Part shown: one piece after another, positions 1 to 7,215 of the stretch | Position numbering within the stretch: position 1 is the first letter of the stretch | Layout: every line of letters begins with the position of its first letter | Assembly: GCA_002067205.1 (NCBI GenBank) | Contig: MVQL01000218.1 | Location: forward strand, 1-58,743 | DNA length: 58,743 nucleotides | DNA from: Pelotomaculum sp. PtaB.Bin104 | GTDB lineage: Bacteria; Bacillota; Desulfotomaculia; Desulfotomaculales; Pelotomaculaceae | Direction of reading: 5' to 3' | Translations under genes and position numbers: made by a program | Notes under the pieces: model-generated | Databases searched by the model: none | What the model was told of the DNA's origin: nothing | What the model saw: the letters and a program-made list of their open reading frames with translations, nothing else

Positions 1-219
1 AGCGTCTTTAACATATTCGTCAACAATGGCCTCTTTCACAGGAAAGTGATTATATAGGGTTTTTCTGGCAATGTCGGCTGCTTCGGCTATTTGTTCCATG
101 GTTGTATTGTTAAAACCCTGGCGCTGAAATAACTCCATTGCGACTTTTATAATATTCTGCCGTGTTTCTCTTTTTTTCCTTTCCGTCCTGCTTTCACCCG
201 GCCTATCCCCTGACTCCAT
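1..219 (-). CDS. TetR/AcrR family transcriptional regulator, N-terminal part (runs off the window)
   Basis: The 73 visible codons form the N-terminal DNA-binding domain of a TetR-type repressor: a basic leader followed by a helix-turn-helix with 'AMELFQRQGFNNTTMEQIAEAADI' style spacing (positions about 27-50) ending in the typical 'TLYNHFPVKEAI' segment. The ATG at 217-219 is preceded by a good AGGAGG ribosome site. The ligand-binding domain lies outside the window, so the ligand is unknown. A 27-bp palindrome 75 bp upstream of the start is a plausible autoregulatory operator. Confidence 0.85.
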   Translation of the reverse strand, partial: MESGDRPGESRTERKKRETRQNIIKVAMELFQRQGFNNTTMEQIAEAADIARKTLYNHFPVKEAIVDEYVKDA

Positions 220-291
220 TGCTGCGCCTCCTATTTGTGTTGTATTTACTATGTTCAATATTGAGAAACAAATTATAATATTATACAATTT

Positions 292-318
292 ATAGTATTA
301 CACATCGTGTAATACTAT
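292..318. promoter_or_regulatory. Palindromic operator candidate for the TetR regulator
   Basis: ATAGTATTACAC and GTGTAATACTAT form a perfect inverted repeat of 12-bp arms around a 3-bp centre. It lies in the AT-rich region between the minus-strand TetR gene and plus-strand DNA, close to TATAAT-like hexamers on the minus strand. TetR regulators usually bind such dyads beside their own gene. The divergent target gene seems to be gone: only a DUF3795 remnant follows. Confidence 0.6.
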
Positions 319-384
319 GTAGTCATTTTCTCTCAAATTTACCCGTGTGTCAAGTACAAAATAGCTTTAATCAGAACTCCTTGA

Positions 385-540
385 CCAGTCTTTGGTATCG
401 AGAGGTTCCTAGAAAAGGAAGAGGCAAAGTGGCGCTGCCCTGAATGTGGTAAGGTGATATGCTGTCATAACGGATTGTGCTTGAATTGCAGTCTTGATAA
501 GCTAAGCCATAATAAAAAGTACCGATGGGATGAGGAGTAG
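385..540 (+). pseudogene. C-terminal remnant of a DUF3795-type cysteine-rich protein
   Basis: An open frame without a start codon, following a TGA, encodes 51 residues containing 'KWRCPECGKVICCHNGLC' and ending 'NKKYRWDEE'. This cysteine-rich zinc-ribbon-like C terminus with a WRCPECG...CCHNG pattern is what I associate with DUF3795 proteins. The N-terminal part is missing, so I read it as a decayed 3' fragment. Too little remains to assign a role. Confidence 0.5.
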
Positions 541-1043
541 AGATACCATAAACCAAATTCATGCTGTTCAACTCAGTCATCGTGGTTTAGGCGCTTTGGG
601 CTTAATTTAATAATGTGTTCTATGTTCCCTCAGACTGATGGTTTGGGGGAACTTTCTGTTTAGGGAGCCGCACTAATACGCAGAAATAAACTTTAGCGCG
701 AAAAGGGTGATAGCATCAAAAATTGCAAGCTATGGCTTGATGAATTATTTAGGCAAATTAGCGCGAAGATTGTCCTATGGCATTGATTAAGCAGAGAATT
801 GCTACTGCCATAAAGACCAGAATAAATTGGTTAAACTAAAAGGAGGTGATGTGGGGGTCAAATATACGGATTAAGCGATATTTATGACCGGAAAGCCGGA
901 AATAGTCTTTACAGGAGTAGTAGAAGTATTAGCATGGAAAGGCAATTGGCATGGTTTAAAAAGATTTAACTGGAGGAAAAATATTTTTACATGCTCAAAG
1001 GGCTTCGTTTTTAAAAACGCTTACGCACTAAACTTGAGATCAC
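541..1043. other. Gene-poor stretch, no supported gene
   Basis: No frame gives a recognisable product. A 55-codon frame at 884-1051 overlaps the start of the next gene but has no ribosome site. A GGAGGTGATGTG sequence near 842 leads only into a very short frame. The region looks like decayed coding DNA between the DUF3795 remnant and the DUF5661 gene. Confidence 0.5.
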
Positions 1044-1370
1044 ATGAGTGAGAAAGGGGCAGCTTCTTTGGAAAAGTTTACTCTGGATCAGGCAAAAGAT
1101 TTAGCGGAGCAGCTAAAGGTTGATTTTACAAAAGTCGCGTTTACGGCGGAGGAGTTTTTAGCGGGGTTACATGTTGAATTAGAGCACGGGCTGGTTGACA
1201 GCCATACGAATGTAACAAATGATGATCCCTTGGTCACGGCGAAGATTGCTTTAGCGCATTTAAATGAGAACCCTATGTACTACGATGAAAACATCGGGGT
1301 TGAGGTCTGGGAGCATGAATTGGATAAAATCAAGGGGAGCACAAAGGGAAAGAAAATACAAATCGTTTAA
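1044..1370 (+). CDS. DUF5661 family protein
   Basis: A 108-residue soluble protein. It begins with a helix 'FTLDQAKDLAEQLKVDFTKVAFT', then the signature 'EFLAGLHVELEHG' near residue 40, then 'DPLVTAKIALAHLNENPMYY' and an acidic stretch, which together fit the DUF5661 family; no function is known for that family. The ATG has only a weak ribosome site, so the start is uncertain. It is flanked by remnants and a long palindrome, so it is probably an isolated survivor. Confidence 0.65.
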   Translation: MSEKGAASLEKFTLDQAKDLAEQLKVDFTKVAFTAEEFLAGLHVELEHGLVDSHTNVTNDDPLVTAKIALAHLNENPMYYDENIGVEVWEHELDKIKGSTKGKKIQIV

Positions 1371-1402
1371 TAATCCAGCTTTACACTGGTGAACGTTTTG
1401 TT

Positions 1403-1441
1403 GGCACTTTGTTCGTCCAACGGTTGGACGAACAAAGTGCC
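1403..1441. repeat. Perfect 39-bp palindrome (19-bp arms, 1-bp centre)
   Basis: GGCACTTTGTTCGTCCAAC is followed after one base by its exact reverse complement. It lies 33 bp after the DUF5661 stop codon. The stem would be very stable but no T-run follows on either strand, so it is not a classical terminator. It could still stop transcription, form a cruciform or be the relic of a small inverted element. Confidence 0.75.
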
Positions 1442-1461
1442 GTCCGAATAAACAAATTAAA

Positions 1462-1623
1462 ATGACGCCTCAAGAATATCAGCATAAACATCTTGAACGA
1501 ATTGGTGAGCACGCAAAATATGAAATACTTGATGGCACTCACTTTATTTATATAAACAATGTTGACCGAATTGCAGAGATTACTGATGATTTATTACTCA
1601 AAGAGGTTCCGGGGGAACTATAG
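1462..1623 (+). pseudogene. Short C-terminal fragment resembling an alpha/beta hydrolase
   Basis: Fifty-three codons from an ATG without ribosome site. The segment 'AKYEILDGTHFIYINNVDRIAEI' resembles the region around the catalytic histidine of alpha/beta hydrolases (G-T-H-F-I-Y), where a C-terminal helix follows. The core of the enzyme is absent. It overlaps convergently with the end of the thioesterase gene. I think it is a fragment, though a small real protein cannot be excluded. Confidence 0.35.
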
Positions 1624-2035
1624 TCCCGCTGCTCATCTTTTCCAGCACTTTCCTGAGTTCATCAGTAATTGTTAATTTAGTCTCTTTGACAAAATCATAG
1701 TAAACGAGAATATCTTGTGCCTTGGCGGCTAGTTGATTGCGATCATTATAAATAGTGTGCTCGATGACAAAACTTGCATTTTTAATCTCCGATACCTTGG
1801 AATAGACAATAATTTTGCCCGGATAAAATAGTGGACGGTAATACTGACAGGTAATTGAAGCCAACACCGGGCCTTCTGTTTCTTTTGCCTGAGATTGCAT
1901 TAAACCCATTATATGTAAAAATTCGACCCTTGCTTCCTGGACATAGTATATGAACGACACATTATTCACGTGTCCACGAAAATCGATTTCAAACCAATCG
2001 ATCCGCCGCTCTAGTTTGTGGGCATAGCCATTCAT
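1598..2035 (-). CDS. Acyl-CoA thioesterase, YbgC/4HBT hot-dog family
   Basis: A 145-residue single hot-dog domain protein, the usual size for YbgC/FcbC-type thioesterases, which hydrolyse acyl-CoA thioesters in the cytoplasm. The N-terminal 'RIDWFEIDFRGHVNNVSFIYYVQEARVEF' contains the family pattern of an acid residue, H-V-N-N and a tyrosine followed by an arginine. I chose the ATG at 2033-2035 because GGAAGG sits 8 bases upstream; a GTG 17 codons earlier lacks a ribosome site. It stands alone, so the substrate is unknown. Confidence 0.8.
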   Translation of the reverse strand: MNGYAHKLERRIDWFEIDFRGHVNNVSFIYYVQEARVEFLHIMGLMQSQAKETEGPVLASITCQYYRPLFYPGKIIVYSKVSEIKNASFVIEHTIYNDRNQLAAKAQDILVYYDFVKETKLTITDELRKVLEKMSSGTIVPPEPL

Positions 2036-2273
2036 AAAAAATACCTTCCGCGAGGAAAATTGCATTCGTTTAACAAACACGTCCACTCATACCAATAATG
2101 ACTTATAATTACATTATATATTTGCAGGGAACTAGTATCAAACAAATACTTAAAAAAGACTAACAAATCTGGTTCAGGATAACACTATCGAGGTGGGCGG
2201 CAGCAGTGGTTGGCTTTGCATAAATAAATGCAATTTACAAAAATACATGAGACAAATTATCTAAGGAAACGAC

Positions 2274-2993
2274 ATGATTAAAAATAAAGTAGCGGTTGTG
2301 ACTGGCGGCGCCAGTGGCATAGGAAAGGTTATCTGCGAGGAGTTCAAAAAGGAAGGGGCGCATATATGCGTTATTGATAAGCTGCCTAACGAATATTTCG
2401 TGGGTAATATTGCTGATGAAGAAAATCTCCGTGCATTTGTAGCCAAGGTTATCGCTGAATACGGCAGGGTAGATTATATCATCAATAACGATTGTCTTTC
2501 ACGGGGCGGCATCGAAAACTGCTCCTATGAAGACTTCAATTATGTACTCCACACCGGAGTGACGGCTCCATTCATGCTGGCCAAATTATTTGTGAACAAC
2601 TTCAACGAAGGTGCAGCTATTGTAAATATTTCGTCCAGCAGGGACAGAATGAGCCAGCCGAACACCGAAAGCTACACAGCCGCCAAAGGCGGAATTTCGG
2701 CGTTAACTCACGCGCTAGCGGTCAGTCTGTCGGGTAAAGTCAGAGTGAATTCAATAAGCCCTGGGTGGATCGATACCCACGGCATTGAATTTAACGGGGC
2801 AGACAAAACACAGCATCCCGTAGGCAGAGTCGGAAATCCTCTTGATGTTGCCAATATGGTAATGTTTCTTTGCAGCGATAAAGCAGGTTTCATTACCGGC
2901 GAAAATATAACCATAGATGGAGGTATGACAAAGCTGATGATTTACCACGATGATTGCGGGTGGACTTACGATAAGGACTGGAAAATGCAGTAG
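2274..2993 (+). CDS. Short-chain dehydrogenase/reductase (SDR)
   Basis: A 239-residue classical SDR oxidoreductase using NAD(P)H. Visible motifs: the cofactor glycine motif TGGASGIG near residues 10-17, an NND-C variant of the NNAG motif near 82, the catalytic serine in NISSS near 125-129, the YTAAK catalytic pair near 139-143, and the C-terminal 'GENITIDGGMT'. Length fits the family. An AAGGAAAC ribosome site precedes the ATG. A tail with 'YHDDCGWTYDKDW' after the usual C terminus is unusual. Substrate unknown; no obvious operon partner. Confidence 0.9.
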   Translation: MIKNKVAVVTGGASGIGKVICEEFKKEGAHICVIDKLPNEYFVGNIADEENLRAFVAKVIAEYGRVDYIINNDCLSRGGIENCSYEDFNYVLHTGVTAPFMLAKLFVNNFNEGAAIVNISSSRDRMSQPNTESYTAAKGGISALTHALAVSLSGKVRVNSISPGWIDTHGIEFNGADKTQHPVGRVGNPLDVANMVMFLCSDKAGFITGENITIDGGMTKLMIYHDDCGWTYDKDWKMQ

Positions 2994-3116
2994 ACCTCTT
3001 TCCCTTAATGGATAGCTAAAATAATTTTACGTGACATTTGCGCTGGTGGGCTTTGGTTTGCGAGGAATTACTAGAAAATAAAAATATTTGGCTTATCCAT
3101 AAAAAATGCCGGTTTT

Positions 3117-3584
3117 TTATAACCGGCGCAACATAAGCAATTCCCGCAATTCTCTCCATTCTTCTGGTAAATTTGTTAGGGTTCCTATAAATTCGTCAAG
3201 CATAACATACCTTTCATTAGTGTTATGTACAATTCCTTTGGCGAATTCCCAAACAGTAATACTAAGTCTATCTTTGGGAAGACTACTTATTTTAATTTCC
3301 TGTTCCAAGCGGCCAATTAATTGACCAACCTTGATTAATATTTCCTTCCGTTTTTGAAATGCGTCTTCGTCCTCAAATACTTCGTCGTTACTTTCTTGTA
3401 GATAGTTTAAAACATCAGTGAAAAAGATTTTAAAGGAATTGACGTTAAAGTTCCCGTATTGTTCCGTTGTCTTCAAGCAATTCCTTACGGCTTCGACTTT
3501 ACTTTCTCCTTCGACATTAATGGAATAATTCACCGTTGCCGCATTTGACCAAATGTCCATAATTTGGGTTTCAAGGTTTGACAA
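3117..3584 (-). CDS. Hypothetical protein, 155 aa
   Basis: An acidic, mostly helical soluble protein I do not recognise; no signal peptide, membrane segment or cysteine cluster is visible beyond a single cysteine. The start is a TTG with an AAGGGGG ribosome site 7 bases upstream. It has its own near-consensus promoter (TTGACG-17 bp-TATAAT) holding a palindrome, so it is transcribed separately from the upstream helix-turn-helix gene, which ends at a terminator. Confidence 0.6.
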   Translation of the reverse strand: MSNLETQIMDIWSNAATVNYSINVEGESKVEAVRNCLKTTEQYGNFNVNSFKIFFTDVLNYLQESNDEVFEDEDAFQKRKEILIKVGQLIGRLEQEIKISSLPKDRLSITVWEFAKGIVHNTNERYVMLDEFIGTLTNLPEEWRELRELLMLRRL

Positions 3585-3635
3585 AAAAAGCCCCCTTTCT
3601 TGAAGTAATATTTAAAGTGACGTTTGCGCAACATA

Positions 3636-3664
3636 ATTATAATGTTACGAAGTCGTAACGTCAA
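3636..3664 (-). promoter_or_regulatory. Promoter with embedded palindromic operator for the 155-aa gene
   Basis: On the minus strand TTGACG (3659-3664) and TATAAT (3636-3641) are separated by exactly 17 bp. The spacer holds GTTACGA-CT-TCGTAAC (3644-3659), an inverted repeat of 7-bp arms. A repressor bound there would block the promoter. The neighbouring helix-turn-helix protein is the obvious candidate, but that is inference. Confidence 0.7.
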
Positions 3665-3670
3665 GCATAA

Positions 3671-3697
3671 AATAAAAAAGACGTCCTTAAACGTCTT
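3671..3697 (-). terminator. Rho-independent terminator of the HTH gene
   Basis: On the minus strand AAGACGT...ACGTCTT forms a 7-bp stem with a short loop followed by a run of six U. The ascending arm overlaps the stop codon of the small HTH gene. Confidence 0.65.
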
Positions 3698-3893
3698 CGG
3701 TTTTCTTTGGTTCTTTGCCATAAACCCTTTCCATAGCTGGAATAGTTATAAGCCAAATTTTCCCGCTTTTACGAATTTCTTCATCCTCAACAAATCGGCC
3801 CCGGGAAATTGCCATTCTGATTGTGCTTTCAGATAGTCCCCAACGTTGTGAAGCTTCGGTCAATGATAATATATTTTCTAAACAATATCTCAA
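3687..3893 (-). CDS. Small helix-turn-helix DNA-binding protein
   Basis: A 68-residue protein with 'LTEASQRWGLSESTIRMAISRGRF' forming a MerR/excisionase-like helix-turn-helix and a wing ending 'GKIWLITIPAMERVYG'. This resembles small HTH proteins that read a winged helix and accompany phages, plasmids or toxin systems. I prefer the TTG start at 3891-3893 because GGGAGG lies 8 bases upstream; a GTG eight codons earlier sits directly on its ribosome site. It may control the downstream 155-aa gene through the palindrome in that promoter. Confidence 0.6.
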   Translation of the reverse strand: MRYCLENILSLTEASQRWGLSESTIRMAISRGRFVEDEEIRKSGKIWLITIPAMERVYGKEPKKTEDV

Positions 3894-4120
3894 TAGTTTG
3901 TCCTCCCGTTTAATCACTTTCCAATATCTGTTTCTATTCTCAAAATAATTATAATGACCTCTCTAATTGCATTTTATATTTTAATATGATGAACTATAGC
4001 ATAGCAAGATATTTGTCGTTTTTTCGGATTATTTGTAACTCAAATCGAAGGTCGGAATCAAACCACAGTAATGTAAATTTTCACACTGCGCCCCAGGGCC
4101 TTCGGCGAGCGCCCCAATTC

Positions 4121-4125
4121 TTTTA
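4121..4125. repeat. Left target-site duplication of the insertion sequence (TTTTA)
   Basis: TTTTA directly precedes the left inverted end; the same five bases directly follow the right end (6255-6259). Five-base direct duplications are expected from a DDE transposase insertion. Confidence 0.75.
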
Positions 4126-4147
4126 CGTAGCATTTGCACGAAATGAT

Positions 4148-5557
4148 TTATACAGATATGTTTACAGTTTGTGACACCATTTCTAGCGTATAGAAATGTT
4201 TATCCGGGAACGATAGCGATATGCAAGGCATTTCCTTTACGACCTTCGCTGGCACATGCATTAACTTGCGAACAATATTTCGTAGTCCTATTTCAGTGAT
4301 TCCCATCGGTTCCAGAATTGCTTTTCTAAAAAGGTTGAGCATATTATGCGTCATAAAAGCTAAGTACAAAAATGCTGATATTCCATAGAAATCCCGTGTT
4401 CTGAGGTTTTTTATGTTCAGGTAGCTCTTATCTGTACGAATAATTGCCTCAATGCACTGACGGCTATTGTAGTATTCTAAAATATCAAGGGCTTCCATGG
4501 TTAAATTCGTATACAGGTGGCCATATTCAACCTTCCCTTTAGTGGTTATATGCTTAATCATTATTATTCTTGCCCGGTGATCCGAGCTGCTCTTGGGAAT
4601 AAATTTTTCACCTGCATCGTAGATAGAGATGCTGCTGTTTACATATTCCCAGTCGGTGGGAGGTATGTAAGGCACCATATCGCTAAAACTCCTGGGATTC
4701 CGCCCCTTAACCACAAACTGAAGGTCATGTTCAATTAGGAAGTCCAGATTTGCAGCGATACCATAACCTGCATCAGCCCTGACAATACCTAAACGGTCAA
4801 AAGAACCCAGTATCTCGGCAGCTCCGTAGATTAAATCAATGAAATCCGAAGGGGCGGAATGATTGCCGGGCATAAAGGATTGAACTAGGACATCACCGGT
4901 TAAGCCGGCAATGCACATGCTGAGTTGATAACCCTTTTCTCCCCGACGCTTAGAGAAATAGCCCTTACGGTTTAATTGATAGGTATGACCGTTGGCAATT
5001 AGGCCGGTACTATCAATATCGATGTCAACTTTATCCTGAAGCATGGAGGTTAAGCTGAAATAATGGGCTGACAAGCTAAAAATCGTATCTAGTTGGCTTA
5101 AGGATACGCTGTTCATATGCCGCAAAAACCTGTTTATCTGGGACTGATCCGGAAAACGCTTTATTCCCAATAGTTCTGCCTCCACCGGATAGGGAACCAG
5201 TTGATGGTTAATGTCCGAGTTATATGTACAGCCCACCGCAATAGAAGCAATAATGGTCTGGATTTTTTGGCTGGTGGAATACAAAACTTCTTTTTCCGGA
5301 GCATCAAGCAGTGTAAATAAGTTAAAGAACTTTAGCTCCTGTAAAAATAGAACAAATAAACTCAAAAAGCCATGGGGGGTAACATCACTAAATTTATCGG
5401 TCTTGCAAGTGACGGTAACAATTTGATCTTCAAGCATAAATTCGGTACGGTTGACCAAGGCTTTGGAAGCAATAGGAGTTGAGTTAACCTGTACGATGAC
5501 CTTACGGTAATAACAAAGACGATAGCCGCCTGTTTCGAGGCCCCATAACATTTCCAC
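4148..5557 (-). CDS. DDE transposase (IS1380/IS4-like), main domain
   Basis: A 469-residue frame with transposase hallmarks: 'VDIDIDSTGLIANG' holds a first catalytic-type aspartate near residue 178, 'GIVRADAGYG' a second near 263, and 'CIEAIIRTDKSYL' a likely glutamate near 386. The visible GTG start has little support: the same frame stays open upstream to 5675, exactly the A8 run where the preceding HTH/zinc-ribbon frame stops. Deleting one A would fuse both into one 656-residue protein. So this may be the C-terminal part of a frameshift product rather than an independent protein. Confidence 0.8.
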   Translation of the reverse strand: MEMLWGLETGGYRLCYYRKVIVQVNSTPIASKALVNRTEFMLEDQIVTVTCKTDKFSDVTPHGFLSLFVLFLQELKFFNLFTLLDAPEKEVLYSTSQKIQTIIASIAVGCTYNSDINHQLVPYPVEAELLGIKRFPDQSQINRFLRHMNSVSLSQLDTIFSLSAHYFSLTSMLQDKVDIDIDSTGLIANGHTYQLNRKGYFSKRRGEKGYQLSMCIAGLTGDVLVQSFMPGNHSAPSDFIDLIYGAAEILGSFDRLGIVRADAGYGIAANLDFLIEHDLQFVVKGRNPRSFSDMVPYIPPTDWEYVNSSISIYDAGEKFIPKSSSDHRARIIMIKHITTKGKVEYGHLYTNLTMEALDILEYYNSRQCIEAIIRTDKSYLNIKNLRTRDFYGISAFLYLAFMTHNMLNLFRKAILEPMGITEIGLRNIVRKLMHVPAKVVKEMPCISLSFPDKHFYTLEMVSQTVNISV

Positions 5558-5660
5558 CTGATCAAATTTCAGGATGTGTTCTTCTCCACTATCGGCGTTT
5601 GAAAAACCATTTCCAGTAAAAATACCTGCACGGTTAACTTGGATAGTTAAGTCTGCAGTG

Positions 5661-6119
5661 TTATGGGGTTTTTTTTACATCTAAAAAAATCTTTGTTCCA
5701 CAGGAGCTACATCTAAATCGCTGTACATGAGCATCCTTGCGGACATAAGTACCGTTTTTCCAGATCGTGTCACAACCACATGTAGGGCAAGTCCCTGGAC
5801 GTAAATCAATCTGACGGCGGTCGACCCCGATTTTAATATGTGAATTCTGTGATAACTCCTGTAACTGTATCTGCAGCTTTCTATTTATTTGTTCTAATTC
5901 CGTGTTCCTTTTGAGAAGTTGGTCCATGGGGTCTTTTTTAGGACCCGGCTTTTTAGGTGACAGTGCATCTATTAGTGCTAATTCAGCCTTGTTTATCCAA
6001 ATATGAATGGAGTCGCGGTCAACGTTGTATTGCCTTTCAAGTTCAGCTATCTTTTGACCGGCCCAGTATTGTTTCACAATGCTTAAACGGGCTTCAGTAT
6101 CAATGGGTCGATACGGCAT
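5661..6119 (-). CDS. Transposase N-terminal part: HTH plus zinc ribbon
   Basis: 152 residues. The N-terminal 'SIVKQYWAGQKIAELERQYNVDRDSIHIWI' (about 13-42) is a Tn3/IS-type helix-turn-helix. A helical linker (70-100) follows, then 'CPTCGCDTIWKNG' and 'FRCSSCG' give a four-cysteine zinc ribbon (112-143) of the type that precedes DDE domains. It ends in Lys-Lys-Thr-Pro inside an A8-C4 run. It would bind the element's ends, either alone or fused to the downstream frame by slippage. Confidence 0.75.
   Translation of the reverse strand: MPYRPIDTEARLSIVKQYWAGQKIAELERQYNVDRDSIHIWINKAELALIDALSPKKPGPKKDPMDQLLKRNTELEQINRKLQIQLQELSQNSHIKIGVDRRQIDLRPGTCPTCGCDTIWKNGTYVRKDAHVQRFRCSSCGTKIFLDVKKTP
5669..5676 (-). 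promoter_or_regulatory. A8 slippery run joining the two transposase frames
   Basis: On the minus strand the codons GTA AAA AAA ACC CCA TAA end the first frame. The second frame opens directly after a TAA whose last two bases are the first bases of the same A8 run, so the overlap is confined to A8-C4. Loss of one A (or a +1 shift) gives a continuous protein. A-runs of this length are known sites of transcriptional slippage in insertion sequences; an assembly indel is the alternative. Confidence 0.55.
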
Positions 6120-6277
6120 ATGAAAACACCCCCTGGTACTATTTTAATAGTTTAGGGGCAGCTTGTCACTATAATATGCCGAAAGGTTTATGGGTTTTTC
6201 ACAGAAAAATAAGTGACTAAATTTGGGTTATGCTGGTTTCGTGCAAATGATACGTTTTACGTCCACCACCGCAGGGA

Positions 6278-6304
6278 ATTAAATAAGCCGGGCAATCACC
6301 CGGC
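6278..6304 (-). terminator. Terminator of the 40-aa gene
   Basis: On the minus strand GCCGGG-TGATTG-CCCGGC forms a 6-bp GC stem followed by TTATTTAATT. It lies 14 bp past the stop codon of the small gene at 6318-6440 and just outside the IS target duplication. Confidence 0.65.
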
Positions 6305-6317
6305 CTATAAGATCCTA

Positions 6318-6440
6318 TTATTTCTTAATGTTATCATCATCATCCTGTATTATTGGAATGACATCACTAGAAATGTCTGTGGTAAGTGTATCAGGTGTCA
6401 GATTAACTTTAACCTTCTTCTTTTTATTGTCTTTGCTCAG
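6318..6440 (-). CDS. Small lysine- and aspartate-rich protein, 40 aa
   Basis: From a CTG start with an AAAGGGGGTG ribosome site five bases upstream, the frame encodes a basic head (SKDNKKKKVKVNL) and an acidic tail (QDDDDNIKK). A terminator follows directly, so it has the layout of a real gene. I do not recognise it. Its ribosome site and non-ATG start resemble those of the 155-aa gene at 3117-3584. Confidence is limited by the short length and the rare CTG start. Confidence 0.4.
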   Translation of the reverse strand: MSKDNKKKKVKVNLTPDTLTTDISSDVIPIIQDDDDNIKK

Positions 6441-6629
6441 AAAAACACCCCCTTTTTAGTGATGTTAGTATTTGAAGTTTTCGTAGGGGTATGACTATAA
6501 TGTTTTACTTCTTTTGCCTATTAATGTGTGAATTATAAATTTTTTGTTGAGACAGGACCTGAATTGGAGGGTAAACAGCTACCCATAGATGGCCGTTGGT
6601 TGAAAGTTTTATATATCCGGCTATTATGC

Positions 6630-6731
6630 CTACTTTTCCTTATCCTTTGAATTCTCGATACTCTTCATCAATGCTTCCGTTAAATCCACAACCTGTTTAG
6701 TTCCCGCTGGTGCCGGTTCAGGCCAGTTAAT
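6630..6731 (-). pseudogene. C-terminal fragment resembling DNA-end-binding protein Ku
   Basis: About 33 codons without a start: a proline/alanine stretch then 'KQVVDLTEALMKSIENSKDKEK' and a stop. Bacterial Ku proteins often end in a linker followed by a 'VVDLMEALKKSIE'-like helix, hence the call. The frame is closed upstream by a TGA and the core of Ku is missing. It is a tentative remnant of a non-homologous end-joining gene. Confidence 0.35.
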
Positions 6732-6772
6732 TCAACTAAAACAAATTTGATAAGTACGAAAGGTCCTTTTTT

Positions 6773-6823
6773 TTGACAAAGAGTGTCTACCGTGATAGAC
6801 TAAATTTGTCTATCACGGTAGAC
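6773..6823 (+). promoter_or_regulatory. blaI promoter with two adjacent BlaI-type operators
   Basis: TTGACA (6773-6778) and TAGACT (6796-6801) are 17 bp apart. Overlapping and following them, 16-bp GTCTA-N6-TAGAC dyads stand at 6785-6800 and 6808-6823; the two are also inverted copies of each other around a 7-bp centre. Two tandem dyads between promoter and start are the classic arrangement for BlaI/MecI repressors, which bind as two dimers. This predicts tight autorepression. Confidence 0.85.
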
Positions 6824-6846
6824 ATGATAGGGGGGTTATTGAAAAC

Positions 6847-7215
6847 ATGGAACAATTTAAATTATTTGATGCGGAGTTTAAGTTTATGTGTATTGTGTGG
6901 GAGGCAGAACCTTTGACAACCCGAAGGCTCACCGAACTGTGCCGGGAAAGATTGGGTTGGAAAAGAACCACAACATACACCGTGCTTCGCAAACTAAGCG
7001 ACCGGGGCATCCTCCAAAATGAGCATTCCACCGTTTCTTCAATTGTTAAACGTGAGCAGGTTCAAAAATATGAAAGCGAAGTTATCGTTGAAAAAGCATT
7101 TGACGGCTCATTGCCTAAATTTATAGCGACATTCTTAAATGATAAAACCCTGTCAGACGATGAAGCCGAGGAAATGAAACGGCTGATAGATCGCCATAAG
7201 GAGGGCAAGAGATGA
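6847..7215 (+). CDS. blaI: BlaI/MecI/CopY family transcriptional repressor
   Basis: A 122-residue repressor with the family's winged helix ('EAEPLTTRRLTELCRERLGWKRTTTYTVLRKLSDRGIL', residues about 18-55) and a C-terminal dimerisation helix pair. In BlaI systems a membrane sensor protease, BlaR1, triggers cleavage of the repressor at an Asn-Phe type site. Here the downstream blaR1-like gene (overlap ATGA) is truncated, so release of repression would need another protease or does not occur. It probably controls itself through the two dyads upstream. A beta-lactamase gene is not in the window. Confidence 0.85.
   Translation: MEQFKLFDAEFKFMCIVWEAEPLTTRRLTELCRERLGWKRTTTYTVLRKLSDRGILQNEHSTVSSIVKREQVQKYESEVIVEKAFDGSLPKFIATFLNDKTLSDDEAEEMKRLIDRHKEGKR

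Larger units (their letters stand above)
4126..6254. mobile_element. Complete insertion sequence with two-part transposase
   Basis: The element is 2129 bp long. Its ends are imperfect 18-bp inverted repeats: CGTAGCATTTGCACGAAA at 4126-4143 and its counterpart with one mismatch at 6237-6254. Both are flanked by TTTTA, so the copy inserted as a unit. Inside, on the minus strand, are an HTH/zinc-ribbon reading frame and a DDE transposase frame, joined at an A8 run. The transposase body looks IS1380/IS4-like, but the HTH-zinc-ribbon head is not what I know from ordinary IS1380 copies. It separates the small HTH gene from the 40-codon gene. Confidence 0.85.

Noticed and set aside
371..580. 69-aa minus-strand frame
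   Set aside because: It lies opposite the DUF3795-like plus-strand frame, whose cysteine pattern is clearly the meaningful one.
884..1051. 55-codon frame overlapping the DUF5661 start
   Set aside because: No ribosome site and no recognisable sequence; overlap with the next gene could be chance.
6213..6494. 93-aa plus-strand frame at the right IS end
   Set aside because: It crosses the IS end and reads antisense to a better-supported small gene with a terminator.
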